Below, in pieces: positions 1-10,084 of a stretch of DNA of 64,000 bases (positions are counted from its first letter, which is position 1; every line of letters starts with the position of its first letter). The translations under genes and the position numbers were made by a program. The notes under the pieces were generated by a model. That model did not search any database. It worked only from the letters and a program-made list of their open reading frames with translations, and was not told where the DNA came from. Source of the stretch: Acanthacorydalis orientalis (taxonomy: Eukaryota > Arthropoda > Insecta > Megaloptera > Corydalidae); contig CM068315.1 of assembly GCA_034766995.1 (NCBI GenBank), positions 43,443,318 to 43,507,317 on the forward strand, read 5' to 3'.

Positions 1-309
1 GGGCTATGAAATATTGTCTCATCCACCAAACTCACCAGATATCTTACTAATAGATTATCACTTGTTTAAGCATTTCGACAACTTCTAACAGGGTAAGGTC
101 TTCTACAACCAAACTCCTGCTGAAAATGCATCATGAGATTTTATCAACTCCGAATTTTACACCGCCGGGATAAATAAACTTGTAATTAAATGGCAAAAAT
201 GTGTTGATTCTAATAGTGCTTATTTCGATTAATAAAACTAATTATTAGACGAGAAAAATGTATATGAATTTGAAGGTAATCAATCGTAATTATTTTTCTA
301 CCAACCTTA
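1..309 (+). mobile_element. mariner 3' end (lineage II), truncated by the window edge
   Basis: This is the C-terminal third of a mariner transposase plus the 3' terminal inverted repeat. From base 3 the reading YEILSHPPNSPDI...DYHLFKHFDNF matches the conserved mariner block containing the third catalytic Asp (normally PPYSPDL-PTDYH). A stop-rich tail follows and then the 3' end AATTATTTTTCTACCAACCTTA. That end is the complement of the TTAGGTTGGTAGGAAAATAA terminus seen in the copies near 14.8, 26.5, 44.2, 45.5 and 52.9 kb. The stretch just before the end (TATATGAATTTGAAGGTAA) also occurs at the 3' ends of the internally deleted copies, so this copy shows what the parental 3' region looked like. 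Pro/Tyr positions of the motif are altered, so it is dead. The 5' part lies outside the window. Confidence 0.88.
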
Positions 310-1215
310 TATTTGAAATAAAACACAGATCGCAATTCAAAAAAAAACAGATTTATTTGATAAAATATAACGTTAAATAAAAAGATAACATGTTTAGCAA
401 GCATAATAATATACTAACTACTTTATATAGAAACAACTATCATTACAAAGAAGTCAAGGTTTATATGAAACACGATATAAAGAGACAGATTTGTTGAAAA
501 TATTCTCATTCTCTCTTTCTCCACTTTTATAGTAAAAGCTCACGAATATAAATCTTATGTATAAACTTTATGTATATACATTAATAAAAATAAAATACAG
601 CTCTAAAGTATCAAATAACTATAAAAATTGAAATTTTTCTTCAAAACGTAATATTGTATTGTTATAGATAAAATATAAGTTCATATGAATTCTGTCAAAT
701 AAATAACTTGGAAAAATGTGTTCGTCTTTTATAAATTTTATAATAAAACAAGTTCACGTTTCAATTTTTTTTATTATTTATTTGAAAAGTCAATGAGTAT
801 GACGAGAATTATGATTTTTACTAATAAACGAGTCAGATGAGAACATTTTTCAATTAGTTTTGGTATTTGTAATGTGAAATCAATAAAGGTTGATTCATAT
901 GCACTGAATGTTAGGGCTGTGTCCGGGTTGTATTAGGAAAAAATATTAGAAGTGTGTTTTAAACACACCAGTTTATAAATGTACGAAATGTATTTATTTG
1001 TCAAAAATGTTCAATAAATGATTACTGATCACCTTGATTACTTGATATCGATAATCGTATAGGATAGAATTAAAAATGATCAATAATTTTTTATTGATCA
1101 GAAATTAATTTGTATTTTACAAACAGAATAATTCATTTATAAAAATAAATTTATCTGCACTGTCTGAATACCTTTGTGATTTTTATACTAATTATTTCTA
1201 TTGAAACATAGGTCA
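310..1215. other. AT-rich intergenic DNA, no gene seen
   Basis: Low-complexity AT-rich sequence without an ORF I can support. A short ORF on the minus strand at 210-404 overlaps the mariner end and is composed of AT-codon residues only. The last 200 bases hold two partial copies of the palindromic-core repeat. Confidence 0.5.
1005..1170. repeat. palindromic-core repeat, two partial copies
   Basis: The piece TCAAAAATGTTCAATAAATG is in one orientation and AAATGATCAATAATTTTTTA...TTGATCAGAA with its right flank is in the other. This gives a back-to-back pair of the unclassified family described at 59189-59375. Confidence 0.55.
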
Positions 1216-1873
1216 TTAACCCTTTGGGCCAAGGAAGAAGAAAGGGTTTTAAAAAATTTTAACATATATTTTTCGATGAATTAGGCATTCTTTCATCGTA
1301 AACAAAATAAAAATCGCAAATTTGTTAGTTACAAGAAAAAATATGGTAATTCAGATTAGCCATTAGAATTTTCACATCTATCTGATGTATCGTGGAAAAT
1401 TGTTAATAATTTTCGGGGAAACAAATATCTTGATTGAAAACATATAATTGGAAGCGAAAAAATTGATTACAATTGAAAATTTGCAGAAATAACATCACTG
1501 TTGAGTGTGAAAAATTTTGGAACAACAAATTTGCACAAAACGGTTTTACATCGGTCACATCTTCTACCAGAACGTAGAGTCTTAAAATTTTTTATACGCT
1601 TTCTTCTAATGATGAACTTTTGTAAAAAAAATATTTAACTTAATTCTCAAATTTGCAATTTTTATAGGTTTTCAAATGAAAAAACCGCGATTTTTTTGAT
1701 TTTTTGACGACCGTAATTGTTTTCCAATGAAAGAAAGAGTTATAAATTTATTCTCATTAGAAAAAGATTAGTGATATTTAAATATATCATCCAAAAGATA
1801 GTACTCTGAGACCATAGTTTCTTTGGAAAACATGAATGGATTCCTAAATCCTCGCCTAGCTTCAAAGGGTTAA
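1216..1873 (+). mobile_element. non-autonomous piggyBac-type element with TTAA target duplication
   Basis: A 650-bp element (1220-1869) bounded on both sides by TTAA. It begins CCCTTTGGGCCAAGG and ends CCTAGCTTCAAAGGG, so the termini form an inverted repeat CCCTTTG(A/G). TTAA duplication together with a CCCTTTG-type terminus is the signature of the piggyBac superfamily. The interior has stops in all frames and no transposase, so it depends on an outside enzyme. A second, shorter copy lies in reverse orientation at about 10085-10329 and matches the first roughly 230 bp here, including the blocks TTTTTCGATGAATTAG and GTGGAAAATTGTTAATAAT. An alternative is a chance CCCTTTG palindrome, but the second copy makes that unlikely. 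Confidence 0.82.
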
Positions 1874-2254
1874 GGAATGACTAGAGAGATAAATATCATT
1901 TTTTTTATTGTATAAATAAAAAATCTACCATACATTGACAAAAATGTAGACAATGGTAGTCTTTTTTTTAAAAATAAACGCACTACTTGGAGTTTATATT
2001 CTAATTCTATATTTTTTTCTTTTTTATACCATTTTAATATTTTAAAACATTCAAGAATTATAAGTTCTTTTTAACACATTTTTAGCTTCCTCTTGTATAT
2101 ACTGTTTTAGATTTCAAAATAAAATATTGTTTAAAAGAATGGTATTCTAGCCGTACATTTTTAAACGATTGATTTAAATAAATACAAACAATTTGCAAAA
2201 GATTCATCTTGATTCATATACAAAAAATAAAAAAATCTATAATATATATATATA

Positions 2255-2318
<64 letters not shown>

Positions 2319-3290
2319 TAAATAATATTAATTGCATGTATTTAAATAATATAACAAAAGAAATCGTATAAATATTCTGTAAATAACATAAGCCGTACAA
2401 ATCAATAAGATTAAAAAGAAAAATTGCAAATGGAAGTACAATTAAATGAAAACGAAACAATTTGTAAAAATGCGAAGATAATCACTTAATTAATGACACA
2501 ATTTGTTTTGCGTGCAAGACGCCTTTGGTGTGCCGCAAAGACCGGCGTATAAATAAAATCGAGAAAACGCTGTGTACTTCCAGTGACACAGGACACTGGA
2601 AATAATAGCACCAAAAGGTTTATCTTTAGAACGTGCGTGTGTGTGTCGGTGTGTGCCTTTTACCGCGATTTATACATAGATGTAGAGAAGCCACGAACCA
2701 GTGGCATCTCATGAAGATATATTATGATGGGAATAAGAGTAGCAGTTTATACTAAATGAATAGAGCAAGTTATATTGTATGTAATATAAAGTACACAGTG
2801 ATATCTTCCTCAGTTCACTGCTACGTTACTTCTTTTACTTTGCAGTTTTGTTAAATGACTTGGCGAAGAATGCGAAACATTTTACTTCTTGCATATTTTA
2901 TTTGTTTATTTATTTTGTTATTTTACAGATTTCACTTGTGGATTAATCTTTAGAATCTGTGTTAAAATGAAAATACTTTTATTATTTTATTATGAAAATA
3001 TTAGCTTTTGAAAACATAAAAACTGTCAAGTTCATTAGTCTTCGTTGGATTACAGGTCTAGTTAAAGGGGTTGAACGATTATTCTTATATAGTTTCCCCT
3101 ACTCTCAGTACAATACAAAATTCTAAATTATTATTAAAAGAGTGCGTATCTTCCTTAACTCAAAGTAATAAAAAAATAATGTTAAAATCTTTTGATAATT
3201 TTGTCTTTTTTAAATTCAGAGCAGCCAAATTTAGAGTAATTATACAAATTTTATATTGAAAAATTATGATTACAAAAACAAATAACAACA
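1874..3290. other. AT-rich intergenic DNA with one (TA)n tract
   Basis: Contains the long (TA)n at 2238-2314. A more complex stretch at about 2490-2720 (with GCGTGCAAGACGCC) has no recognisable coding or repeat content. The minus-strand ORF at 2257-2460 encodes an (YI)n run and is a microsatellite artefact. Confidence 0.5.
2238..2314. repeat. (TA)n microsatellite
   Basis: A nearly pure TA dinucleotide run of about 75 bp, broken once by TTAA. Confidence 0.97.
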
Positions 3291-3291
3291 T

Positions 3292-3322
<31 letters not shown>

Positions 3323-3347
3323 AGATAGATAGATAGAGAGAGAGATA
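3291..3347. repeat. compound microsatellite (TA)n-(GTAT)n-(GATA)n-(GA)n
   Basis: The TA run passes through GTATGTAT into four GATA units and a GA run. Read on the minus strand it is (CT)n-(TATC)n-ATAC-(TA)n, the same order as five other loci in the window. Confidence 0.95.
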
Positions 3348-3349
3348 TC

Positions 3350-3667
3350 AAATTAGTATAATGTGCAATAAGAACTGAAGTCTACTAAAAAATTTAATAT
3401 CAAATTCTCTGTAAAATTTCCAATATTCACTTGATATTTTTAATATGATTTAGATAATTTAATTAAAATAATTTAAGACATATAGAAAAAAGTTTGACTA
3501 TATTTCAGAAAAAAATTCTCATATTCAATTACTTTTACTTTTAGTCTGCGTGGACTTATATTTATTAAGTTTTGAAAATACCTGAAAAATTGTTAATAAA
3601 TCAGTTTAAATATACATTTTTAACAATTTAAACACGCATTTTTATTAAAAATATTTCCCTTAATCCT
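3350..3667. other. AT-rich DNA, nothing recognised
   Basis: No ORF, repeat family or structured element was recognised in this stretch. Confidence 0.5.
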
Positions 3668-3884
3668 TAACGGTCCACTGTTCGGACGTTCTGGACATCG
3701 TATTTCGATTGAATCCTCTGGACAGTAGTGTATTTGTCGGTTAGTGTATATATTTCATTGCCATGCTTAAAATAATTTATCTTTAACATAGCAATGAATT
3801 CTGTCCAGAGAGACTGGGATAGTGGACCTGTTCAATCGAACCGTGATGTCCAGAATGACTGGACAGTGGACCGCAACCGGTTGA
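3668..3884. mobile_element. palindromic foldback element, copy 1
   Basis: The ends are an inverted repeat of about 55 bp: CGGTCCACTGTTCGGACG...CTGGACATCGTATTTCGATTG on the left and its imperfect complement CAATCGAACCGTGATGTCCAG...CAGTGGACCG on the right. The centre is itself an inverted repeat, GCCATGCTTAAAATAATTTA against TTATCTTTAACATAGCAA. No coding capacity. A second copy at 57098-57260 has the outer sequence CCCTTTACGGTC, which resembles a piggyBac-type end. The whole element could fold into a hairpin. Its right edge abuts a mariner derivative. Confidence 0.72.
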
Positions 3885-3889
3885 AAGTA

Positions 3890-4184
3890 AATTTTTTCAG
3901 TCGAAATAGCTTTCAACGCTTTTTCTACATTTAGACAAAATATTCGCACAGCTACAACACCATTTTTTTCAACTGGAATGCGAAAAGTATGTAATGTCTG
4001 ATATGTTGCTTTTCGGATGCCATCGTGTTTACTATTGTTTTTGTGAGTCTGCTTGGTCAAAATATATAATGTTTTTAAATAAGTTGCACCCTTTAAAATC
4101 GTAAATCGATGAAAAAATATTTTAATTTAAAACAGAATTATGATTGATTTAATTTAAAGGAATCAAATTAATTTGTATGTCTAA
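3890..4184 (-). mobile_element. mariner lineage III deletion derivative, truncated copy
   Basis: Homologous to the 23120-23639, 31599-33328 and 53758-54262 copies. It ends with the lineage III terminus (complement TTAGACATACAAATTAATTT) followed by TA. On the minus strand the fragment 'HIRHYILF-F-LKK' resembles the N-terminal helix-turn-helix start of mariner transposases. The distal part is cut off where it meets the palindromic element at 3884. It lacks the mariner insertion found in the 31.6-kb copy, so it shows the empty site (about 4060-4075). The minus-strand ORF at 3767-4060 spans the junction and is not a gene. Confidence 0.75.
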
Positions 4185-4199
4185 TATATTGTGACATAT

Positions 4200-4782
4200 T
4201 ATTTTAATTAAAACACCATTACAGACAATATATTCGAATTTCAAATATTTCGAAATCTTTCAATCTGATTAAATATACTCCACAAACAGTACATATTTAA
4301 TATACTACAAAATGAAGTTCTGCACATGTACCTGCGACAATTTCACCTATGTTTCTATAGAAATTCATGTCGAATAACTTGAAAGTTTCTTATAAATGCT
4401 TTCACTGTCACGTATGAAATTGTAACGTGGATACGTTTACAGAATCTCTACATTAATCTCAAACAGATTACACGAGTCCTTCCTGAAGCGACTACATCTC
4501 TTTATGGAACGTATGTACAAATAATCAGAGTATTATATGTAGTACCACTCTAGTGGCATTAAATACACGTATGCATGTATGTTATTAGTGCTTAGAGTGC
4601 ATGTAGTGATTAATAATCTTGTTTGTATGTTAAGTTAGAGTAAATTTGTATATATATATATATAATAAGTGTTTATATGGATTAATATTTAGTCTGTTTA
4701 TTTCAAAACTAATTTTAATGAAGACTAAATAAAATCAAAACTTCAATTCGATTTTTTAACATGACAAAAAATATTTAAAATA
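4200..4782. other. intergenic DNA, no gene seen
   Basis: AT-rich with a slightly more complex patch at about 4310-4580. A short (TA)n lies at 4649-4664. No ORF is supported. Confidence 0.5.
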
Positions 4783-5165
4783 AAGTGTCAGTCAAATATA
4801 ACCCGAACTTTTTTCCGTACACTTTATTAAATTAATCTTTTTCAAATACACACATAAGTTTTCTTTCTTCATAGTTGCCCTTAACATTTAAACAATTTTT
4901 CCACAGGATTGGTAGTTTTTTGATTCCTGTTTCGTAGAAAGTAGTAAGGAGTGGTTGGTTGTTGAAATTGATTATATGCATTGCGCAACGACAATACTTG
5001 CTCGCTTATCACCCTCTAGCTACTAAAGAAACGAATGATAGGTCATGTGTATGGCAAGGAATGAGTCATGACACCGCACTAATATCTTCACTCAGTCACA
5101 GCCGCGAACGTTCGCTTATTCAGCCGTGGGAAAAGGAACTTCGTTTTATATTTAACTGACCCTCG
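4783..5165 (-). mobile_element. internally deleted mariner-type element (lineage IV, long terminal repeats)
   Basis: The termini match as inverted repeats: left GTGTCAGTCAAATATAACCC and right, complemented, GGGTCAGTTAAATATAAAAC. TA flanks both sides (4781-4782 and 5166-5167). On the minus strand, left of centre, a fragment reading about FYETGIKKLPILWKNC, then NYEE, matches the usual C-terminal segment of mariner transposases ('GI-KLP-RW-KC'). The right half is the 5' untranslated part. Most of the transposase, including all catalytic residues, is deleted, so this is a non-autonomous copy of about 383 bp. The plus-strand ORF at 4959-5159 is antisense to it and is not a gene. Confidence 0.75.
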
Positions 5166-5267
5166 TATTTTTTTACTCTGCGATTAAATAATTAAAAAAA
5201 ATATTTTTGTTTGTCTAAACTATGTAATAAGTTTTTTTTAAAGGGCAAGATCTATATTGTTTTCACA

Positions 5268-5385
5268 AATTAATTATTTTTTCACCATAGAATCATAAAA
5301 GAAATTCTTGTACATGTTTAATGAGTCACTATTGATCATTTTTGATTATTTCTTATGTGAATACCGATGATGATTATTTTCAAAC
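5268..5385 (-). repeat. palindromic-core repeat
   Basis: Shows TTGATCATTTTTGATT, then CTTATGTGAATACCGATGAT, with the right-arm TTCACAAATTAATT. See 59189-59375 for the family description. Confidence 0.7.
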
Positions 5386-5409
5386 TGAATATTTTTCTGG
5401 ACTGTAACA

Positions 5410-5520
5410 TGATCTGAAGATAATGAAATCACTATAAAAATACGCATAAGCAACAATCAAAATGATCAATAATTATCTATTGGACAAATCAAAAGAACTT
5501 TTTGAATGTTTCATGAATCA
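5410..5520 (+). repeat. palindromic-core repeat
   Basis: Opposite orientation to its neighbour. Shows CTGAAGATAATGAAATCA, GCATAAGCAACAATCAAAAT and GATCAATAATTATCTATTG. Confidence 0.7.
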
Positions 5521-5757
5521 GAAAGTTTGGAGCTTTTTTGCGTAGTTCTAATATTATACTGCTCCTCACAATTAAATAAGTGAAACTTCAGTCACGGTGG
5601 ACCTTCACTAGGTGAATTTTTTGAACATTTTAATAAAAAAAAAATAATATTTGATTCGTTTATTGTAGTGATTTTTTATGAAATTTAATTTAGTCAAAGC
5701 TATAGTTTTAGTAGTAGAAAGAGTTTTTAGCAGTAACACAATATTACGTTTATCAGA

Positions 5758-5905
5758 ATGTAGTTCTGGCACTGTAGCTAAATTCATTTACATAAATTAA
5801 TTTTTTTTGCATCATAGAGATCATAAAACATTTTGTGGTCAAAAATGTTCAATTAATCATTGTTAGTTATTCTTAATTGTTGCTTATGTGAATTTTAACA
5901 TCGAT
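5758..5905 (-). repeat. palindromic-core repeat
   Basis: Shows the outer arm AGTTCTGGCACTGTAGCTAA, the core TCAAAAATGTTCAATTAATC and the arm TTGTTGCTTATGTGAATTTT. Confidence 0.75.
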
Positions 5906-6024
5906 ATTATTATTGTTATTGTATTGAGTTGAGTGTCAAAATACAGAAAAATCTTCGACCATAATTTTTCTTGTTGTTTAGAGAGTGAGAAAAGAATTCA
6001 TGCGTGAAAATTGAATTTCATCTC

Positions 6025-6189
6025 AATATAATTCTGACACTGTGACTAAATTGACATTCACAAATAAATTTTACTCTCGCCTCAAAAAACCACAAAAAAA
6101 TTCTGATCAAAAATGCTCAATAATTGATAATTGATTAGTTTTGATTTTTGTTTATGAACATTTCGATGGTAATACCATCGTCCTCACTG
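6025..6189 (-). repeat. palindromic-core repeat, near-complete copy
   Basis: The arm order is complete: TTCTGACACTGTGACTAAAT, TTCACAAATAAATTTTA, TTCTGATCAAAAATGCTCAA, then TTTCGATGGTAATACCATCG. Confidence 0.8.
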
Positions 6190-6204
6190 AAAAAAAATGT
6201 AATA

Positions 6205-6310
6205 ATAAAAAATCAACATTTATTTATTGAACATTTTGATCAGATTTCTCTATTGATTTTTAGGTCGGGAGAATAATTTATTTGCGAAAAATCACAGTAC
6301 TAGAATAGCA
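6205..6310 (+). repeat. palindromic-core repeat, partial
   Basis: Shows AAATCAACATTTATTTATTG, then AACATTTTGATCAGA and the right arm TTTATTTGCGAAAAATCACA. Confidence 0.6.
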
Positions 6311-6447
6311 TTGTCATTTTAACACACATTTGATATTTTTATAACTTGTTTAAACATATCCGATGAAGATAATAGGAATAAAATATATTTTTGAACAAAT
6401 CTAGTTCTGTACATATAAAAAATATCTGTAGAATATCTTAAAATTCA

Positions 6448-6580
6448 GACAATGATATTGAATTTTCATCGAATTGCCTATCACTAACGATCAATAATTA
6501 ATTATAGATCATTTTTGACCAGAAAGATGTTTGTAGCTTGTGGAATGATTCCAAAATTTATTTTTACAATCAAATTTAAT
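6448..6580 (+). repeat. palindromic-core repeat
   Basis: Shows CGATCAATAATTAATTATAG, then ATCATTTTTGACCAGAAA and GTAGCTTGTGGAATGATTCC. Confidence 0.7.
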
Positions 6581-7198
6581 TTGTTGTAGAAACTTTGTAG
6601 CAACCGAAAGTTGATTTAGAAAAAAGCAGAATACAATTAGGAGAAACTTGAAATATTGATTTTAAGTAAAATTAACAATTGACTGAATACTATATACCAG
6701 TTACAGTTAAATTAGGAAACATAGATTTATTCAACTATGCACTGTATTAAATGCTCGAGACCGATATGAATTCAATTAATAACACAGATGCATTCGATAT
6801 GACACCCATTCACTGTAAAATCAATGTAATATCCACAATCTAGATTATATAATAATAATCTAGTAATCAAACTGTACCACAACAGGCCGCATGAAGCAAT
6901 CAATTAAGCTCTCTGAATATCATTTGAGTTCCAGTTTTCACTAACATCAAACGTGAATAATTTGCAAATCGTATTAAACTACGAACGGACGGTCTTTAGA
7001 ACAGAATGCAATCGATATAGACTGCATGAAATGGTGCTAGCATTAATACTCTATTATTAAAACGCTTTACCTGTTTGTGTTATTTTGAATAGATGCGATT
7101 GATTAAAATCAATTTGAGGCGTACATAACACATAAGAACAAAGGTGTAATTGTAGCTATACTAGTATAATGACATACACATTAATATTTACACATATT
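6581..7198. other. intergenic DNA, no gene seen
   Basis: Moderately complex sequence at 6700-7140 without an ORF over 60 codons and without a recognised repeat. Confidence 0.5.
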
Positions 7199-7200
7199 TG

Positions 7201-7239
<39 letters not shown>

Positions 7240-7251
7240 GTATATATATAA
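7199..7251. repeat. (TA)n microsatellite with GTA interruptions
   Basis: TA run interrupted twice by TG. Confidence 0.95.
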
Positions 7252-7485
7252 TGTTTTTATACAACTCACATAGAAATATTAATATTTTATTTTAAAAATT
7301 TCTACAAAGACAAATTCTACAAAAGCATTGTGATTGTAAACTTCACCATTTAATAACATGTTTTTAAAAAAGTATTAAATCGTTTCGACACCAATCTGTA
7401 GTATATGTTCCATTGTGCGATTAGGTACAGAGAACGACTGTTTTTTATGCATTTTTTTCTTATTAACAGGGTGATATGCTTCGTA

Positions 7486-7745
7486 CTAGCTTCACTCGGC
7501 GACCCCCAGGGGGAGACTCCTCCGCTCACTAACGCTCGTTCCCCCACTTTATTATGTGTAACAATATTATTAATTATTCAAAGAACAAATAATTTAATTT
7601 TTTACTTTAAAATATCAATCAAAAACCAATCACGCGATCTCACTCAACCAATCAGAATGTAAATCATGCGATATCCGCCAACCAATCAGAACATGAATAA
7701 AAGTACGGAGGAGGAGGAGGACGTCCAATTTTTTTTATAAAAAGA
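7486..7745 (-). mobile_element. non-autonomous Helitron-like element, copy 1
   Basis: Read on the minus strand the element begins A|TCTTTTTATAAAAAAAATTG and ends GAAGCTAG|T. A TC start, a CTAG(CTRR) end and insertion between A and T fit Helitrons. A GC-rich hairpin, CCCCCTGGGGG (about 7504-7514), lies near the 3' end, as expected. The interior carries three CTGATTGGTT/GTGATTGGTT (inverted CCAAT) boxes and no coding sequence. The copies at 18365-18780 and 39129-39385 share the CCAAT-box region and the CTAG end. The copy at 39 kb is almost the same length (257 versus 260 bp). Both ORFs crossing this region (7350-7547 minus, 7405-7662 plus) are artefacts of it. No replicase/helicase is present. 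Confidence 0.65.
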
Positions 7746-7961
7746 TTTTCAAGTGGAATAAAAAATGATTTGATACCATTACTGTTTTGAAACTTTGAAA
7801 TATTTATTTTCATTTCTATGTGTTCTTCCTTAACCATTTTCAACAGCTACTCATGATTAACCTATACAAAAAAGATTATTTTATTTTTTTTTCAAATCCA
7901 ATTTTCGTTGATAAAAGTCCAACTTCTTCATTATTCCTCGGTGGAACATTGAAGATACTCG

Positions 7962-7962
<1 letters not shown>
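7746..7962. other. AT-rich DNA, nothing recognised
   Basis: No feature was recognised. The ORF at 7820-8044 runs into a (YI)n microsatellite translation. Confidence 0.4.
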
Positions 7963-8008
<46 letters not shown>

Positions 8009-8025
8009 AAAGAGAGAGAGAGAGG
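7963..8025. repeat. compound microsatellite (TA)n-GTATGTATA-(GA)n
   Basis: TA run, GTATGTATAA, then seven to eight GA units. It has the same order as the 3.3-kb locus. Confidence 0.95.
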
Positions 8026-8919
8026 CAGAGGGTTTTTCAATTAGGACGCATTTTTTTAATTTAAAATAAAACACAAAATTTGTGATGAAATGTCAAGTGT
8101 CTTAATTGTATATAATAGTTGTGGGTATGCCATTTATAAATTTAAAATAATATTATGTAAGAAACTGTCCCATGTTCTGTTACAAGTAACCATTCTTTTG
8201 TAATATTTCTCAATAACATCTCTACACAAATGGGGCTCTATCCCAAATCAGTTATTCTTAGAATTTCATGTTTTAGGTGGGAAATCATTATAAGATTATT
8301 AGTGTATACCTGTTCTTTAACGTGACCCTTAAAATGTTAAATCGCAAGATCTCGGTTATCAATTAATATTCCATTTCTAGAAATAAAGCGATCAGGAAAT
8401 TTCATTCTCAATAAATCAATTTGAAACGCATATAAATAACAATCAAAACGTTTTTTTCCCGAAGTAACTCGAATTAATTTATTTATTTTAGTAATTTCTT
8501 CATATTATTATCACATTAAACTTATTAAAAGAATCAAAACATCTATCGTTGCCTCCACATATTCATAGAGAGAATGGCATGGATATATTTCTAGTTTATA
8601 TTAATAAAGTTGATTTATTATAGGTAAATTTAAAAAAGAAACCTTTTTAAACAATTTTGACAACTTTTATGCTAATTTTAAATTCATTTGAACCTAAATT
8701 GTGCTTTAATTTATGTTATGACTAAAATAATTCCATGATACTTACTTTACAGAAAATATTTTTTTGTGAAGAATATGCTAAAGAGTTAATTTCAATTTTT
8801 ATAATAATGTTTATAGTTTTTTACATTTATTATTGTTTGATTCATTGCTCAATATTAATTTTAAATAGAATATTAGTTGGATTTTTTTTTTGATGATTTT
8901 TCTCGCCCGATATCCCTCC
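8026..8919. other. AT-rich intergenic DNA, no gene seen
   Basis: No supported ORF or recognised repeat. Confidence 0.5.
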
Positions 8920-8935
8920 CTCTCTCTCTCCGTCT

Positions 8936-8975
<40 letters not shown>

Positions 8976-8976
8976 T
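8920..8976. repeat. compound microsatellite (CT)n-CCGTCTATACA-(TA)n
   Basis: CT tract (about 8926-8940) followed directly by a TA run. Confidence 0.95.
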
Positions 8977-9179
8977 TCTGTGTCAGTTACTTAAAATTAT
9001 AACACTTTAAATAGAACTAGTACGGAATATAAATTACTTGTTTGAATCTTAGCAAGTTTTTTTGTCATAAAAGAAAAGAAACAATTTTCTATGAGCAGAA
9101 CGAATTGTAAAACCGGGTTTAACCTTTATTTTGTTTAAAAAAAAGTTTATCATTTCATATCTATCTTATTTAACATACG

Positions 9180-9660
9180 TTATTTCATAAAGGACATTTT
9201 CGCATAACGACGAAATTACCGAAAATATAAATACTCGAAACCTCTATTGTAAATCTGTCACGTTGTCGCAATAAATCGAGAACAACGTTAAGCGGAACAC
9301 AGAATTGTTTTATATATTATTCGATATAAAATATTTTTTCTATGTTTTGTATTCAACAGACATGCACATACGTCAACACACTTGAGCTCTGAATGGTGAT
9401 CTTGAGTTCCGGTCATGGAATCCACCCACTCATGATGTTTTTGTTGAGATCGTTGAACAAACGTTTTCTTTTTTTTTCGGGAACTATTATAAAGCGAGGA
9501 TTGCGTATTAGAGATGATAGCGTGAACAGTTTTTGAAACGTACGGTGAGAATGAAAAAATATTAAATAGGATACACTCGAACGAATATATTGAATTCACT
9601 TTCCCAAATGGACTTGTCTGAAGTCTCACGAGATCCGGTTTTCAAATTTTCAACATTTAT
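9180..9660. other. higher-complexity island
   Basis: More GC- and CpG-containing than its surroundings and with no recognised repeat. It holds a minus-strand ORF of 113 codons (9288-9629) whose composition (K/S/N/C-rich, no domain I know) does not persuade me that it is translated. It could be unique regulatory DNA or an exon of an unrecognised gene. Confidence 0.35.
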
Positions 9661-10084
9661 AGACCGAATTACGGTTACTAAATCTTAGTTTTTTTTACTA
9701 AAAAAAGTAAATCCATACGAAAAATATTTTATTATGTGCATATATATATACATATAAATTAAAGAAAAATACTTTTTTTTATTCAAGATTTTTGTATATA
9801 AATATAACAGCAATTGAAGAGTTGAAAACAAAGTGTGATTTGAATTACAACCGTCGAACAAGAGTTAAAATTAAAGATGTAAATACTGGTGTTTCTTTTT
9901 TATTTATTGTTCCATGAATGAAGATTCAAAGGTTTTTCTTATAATAATAATTTACTTGTTTATGATAAGTCTATACACGACTTTCTTCCAGAATAAAATT
10001 ATCTCATCTTCATCTATCATATGTTCATCACTTTAGTCTTTTATTGAAGACTCATATAAAAAAAAAGAATAGTTTCAGAACACA

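Noticed and set aside
3767..4060. 97-codon minus-strand ORF
   Set aside because: Spans the junction of a palindromic element and a mariner derivative and does not match either element's coding frame.
1000..6600. Regularly spaced short repeats as a CRISPR array
   Set aside because: Copies are diverged, in both orientations and irregularly spaced, and the window is eukaryotic.
9288..9629. 113-codon minus-strand ORF
   Set aside because: No domain, no homologue I recognise, no partner exons. Length alone is not persuasive in a 64-kb AT-rich window.
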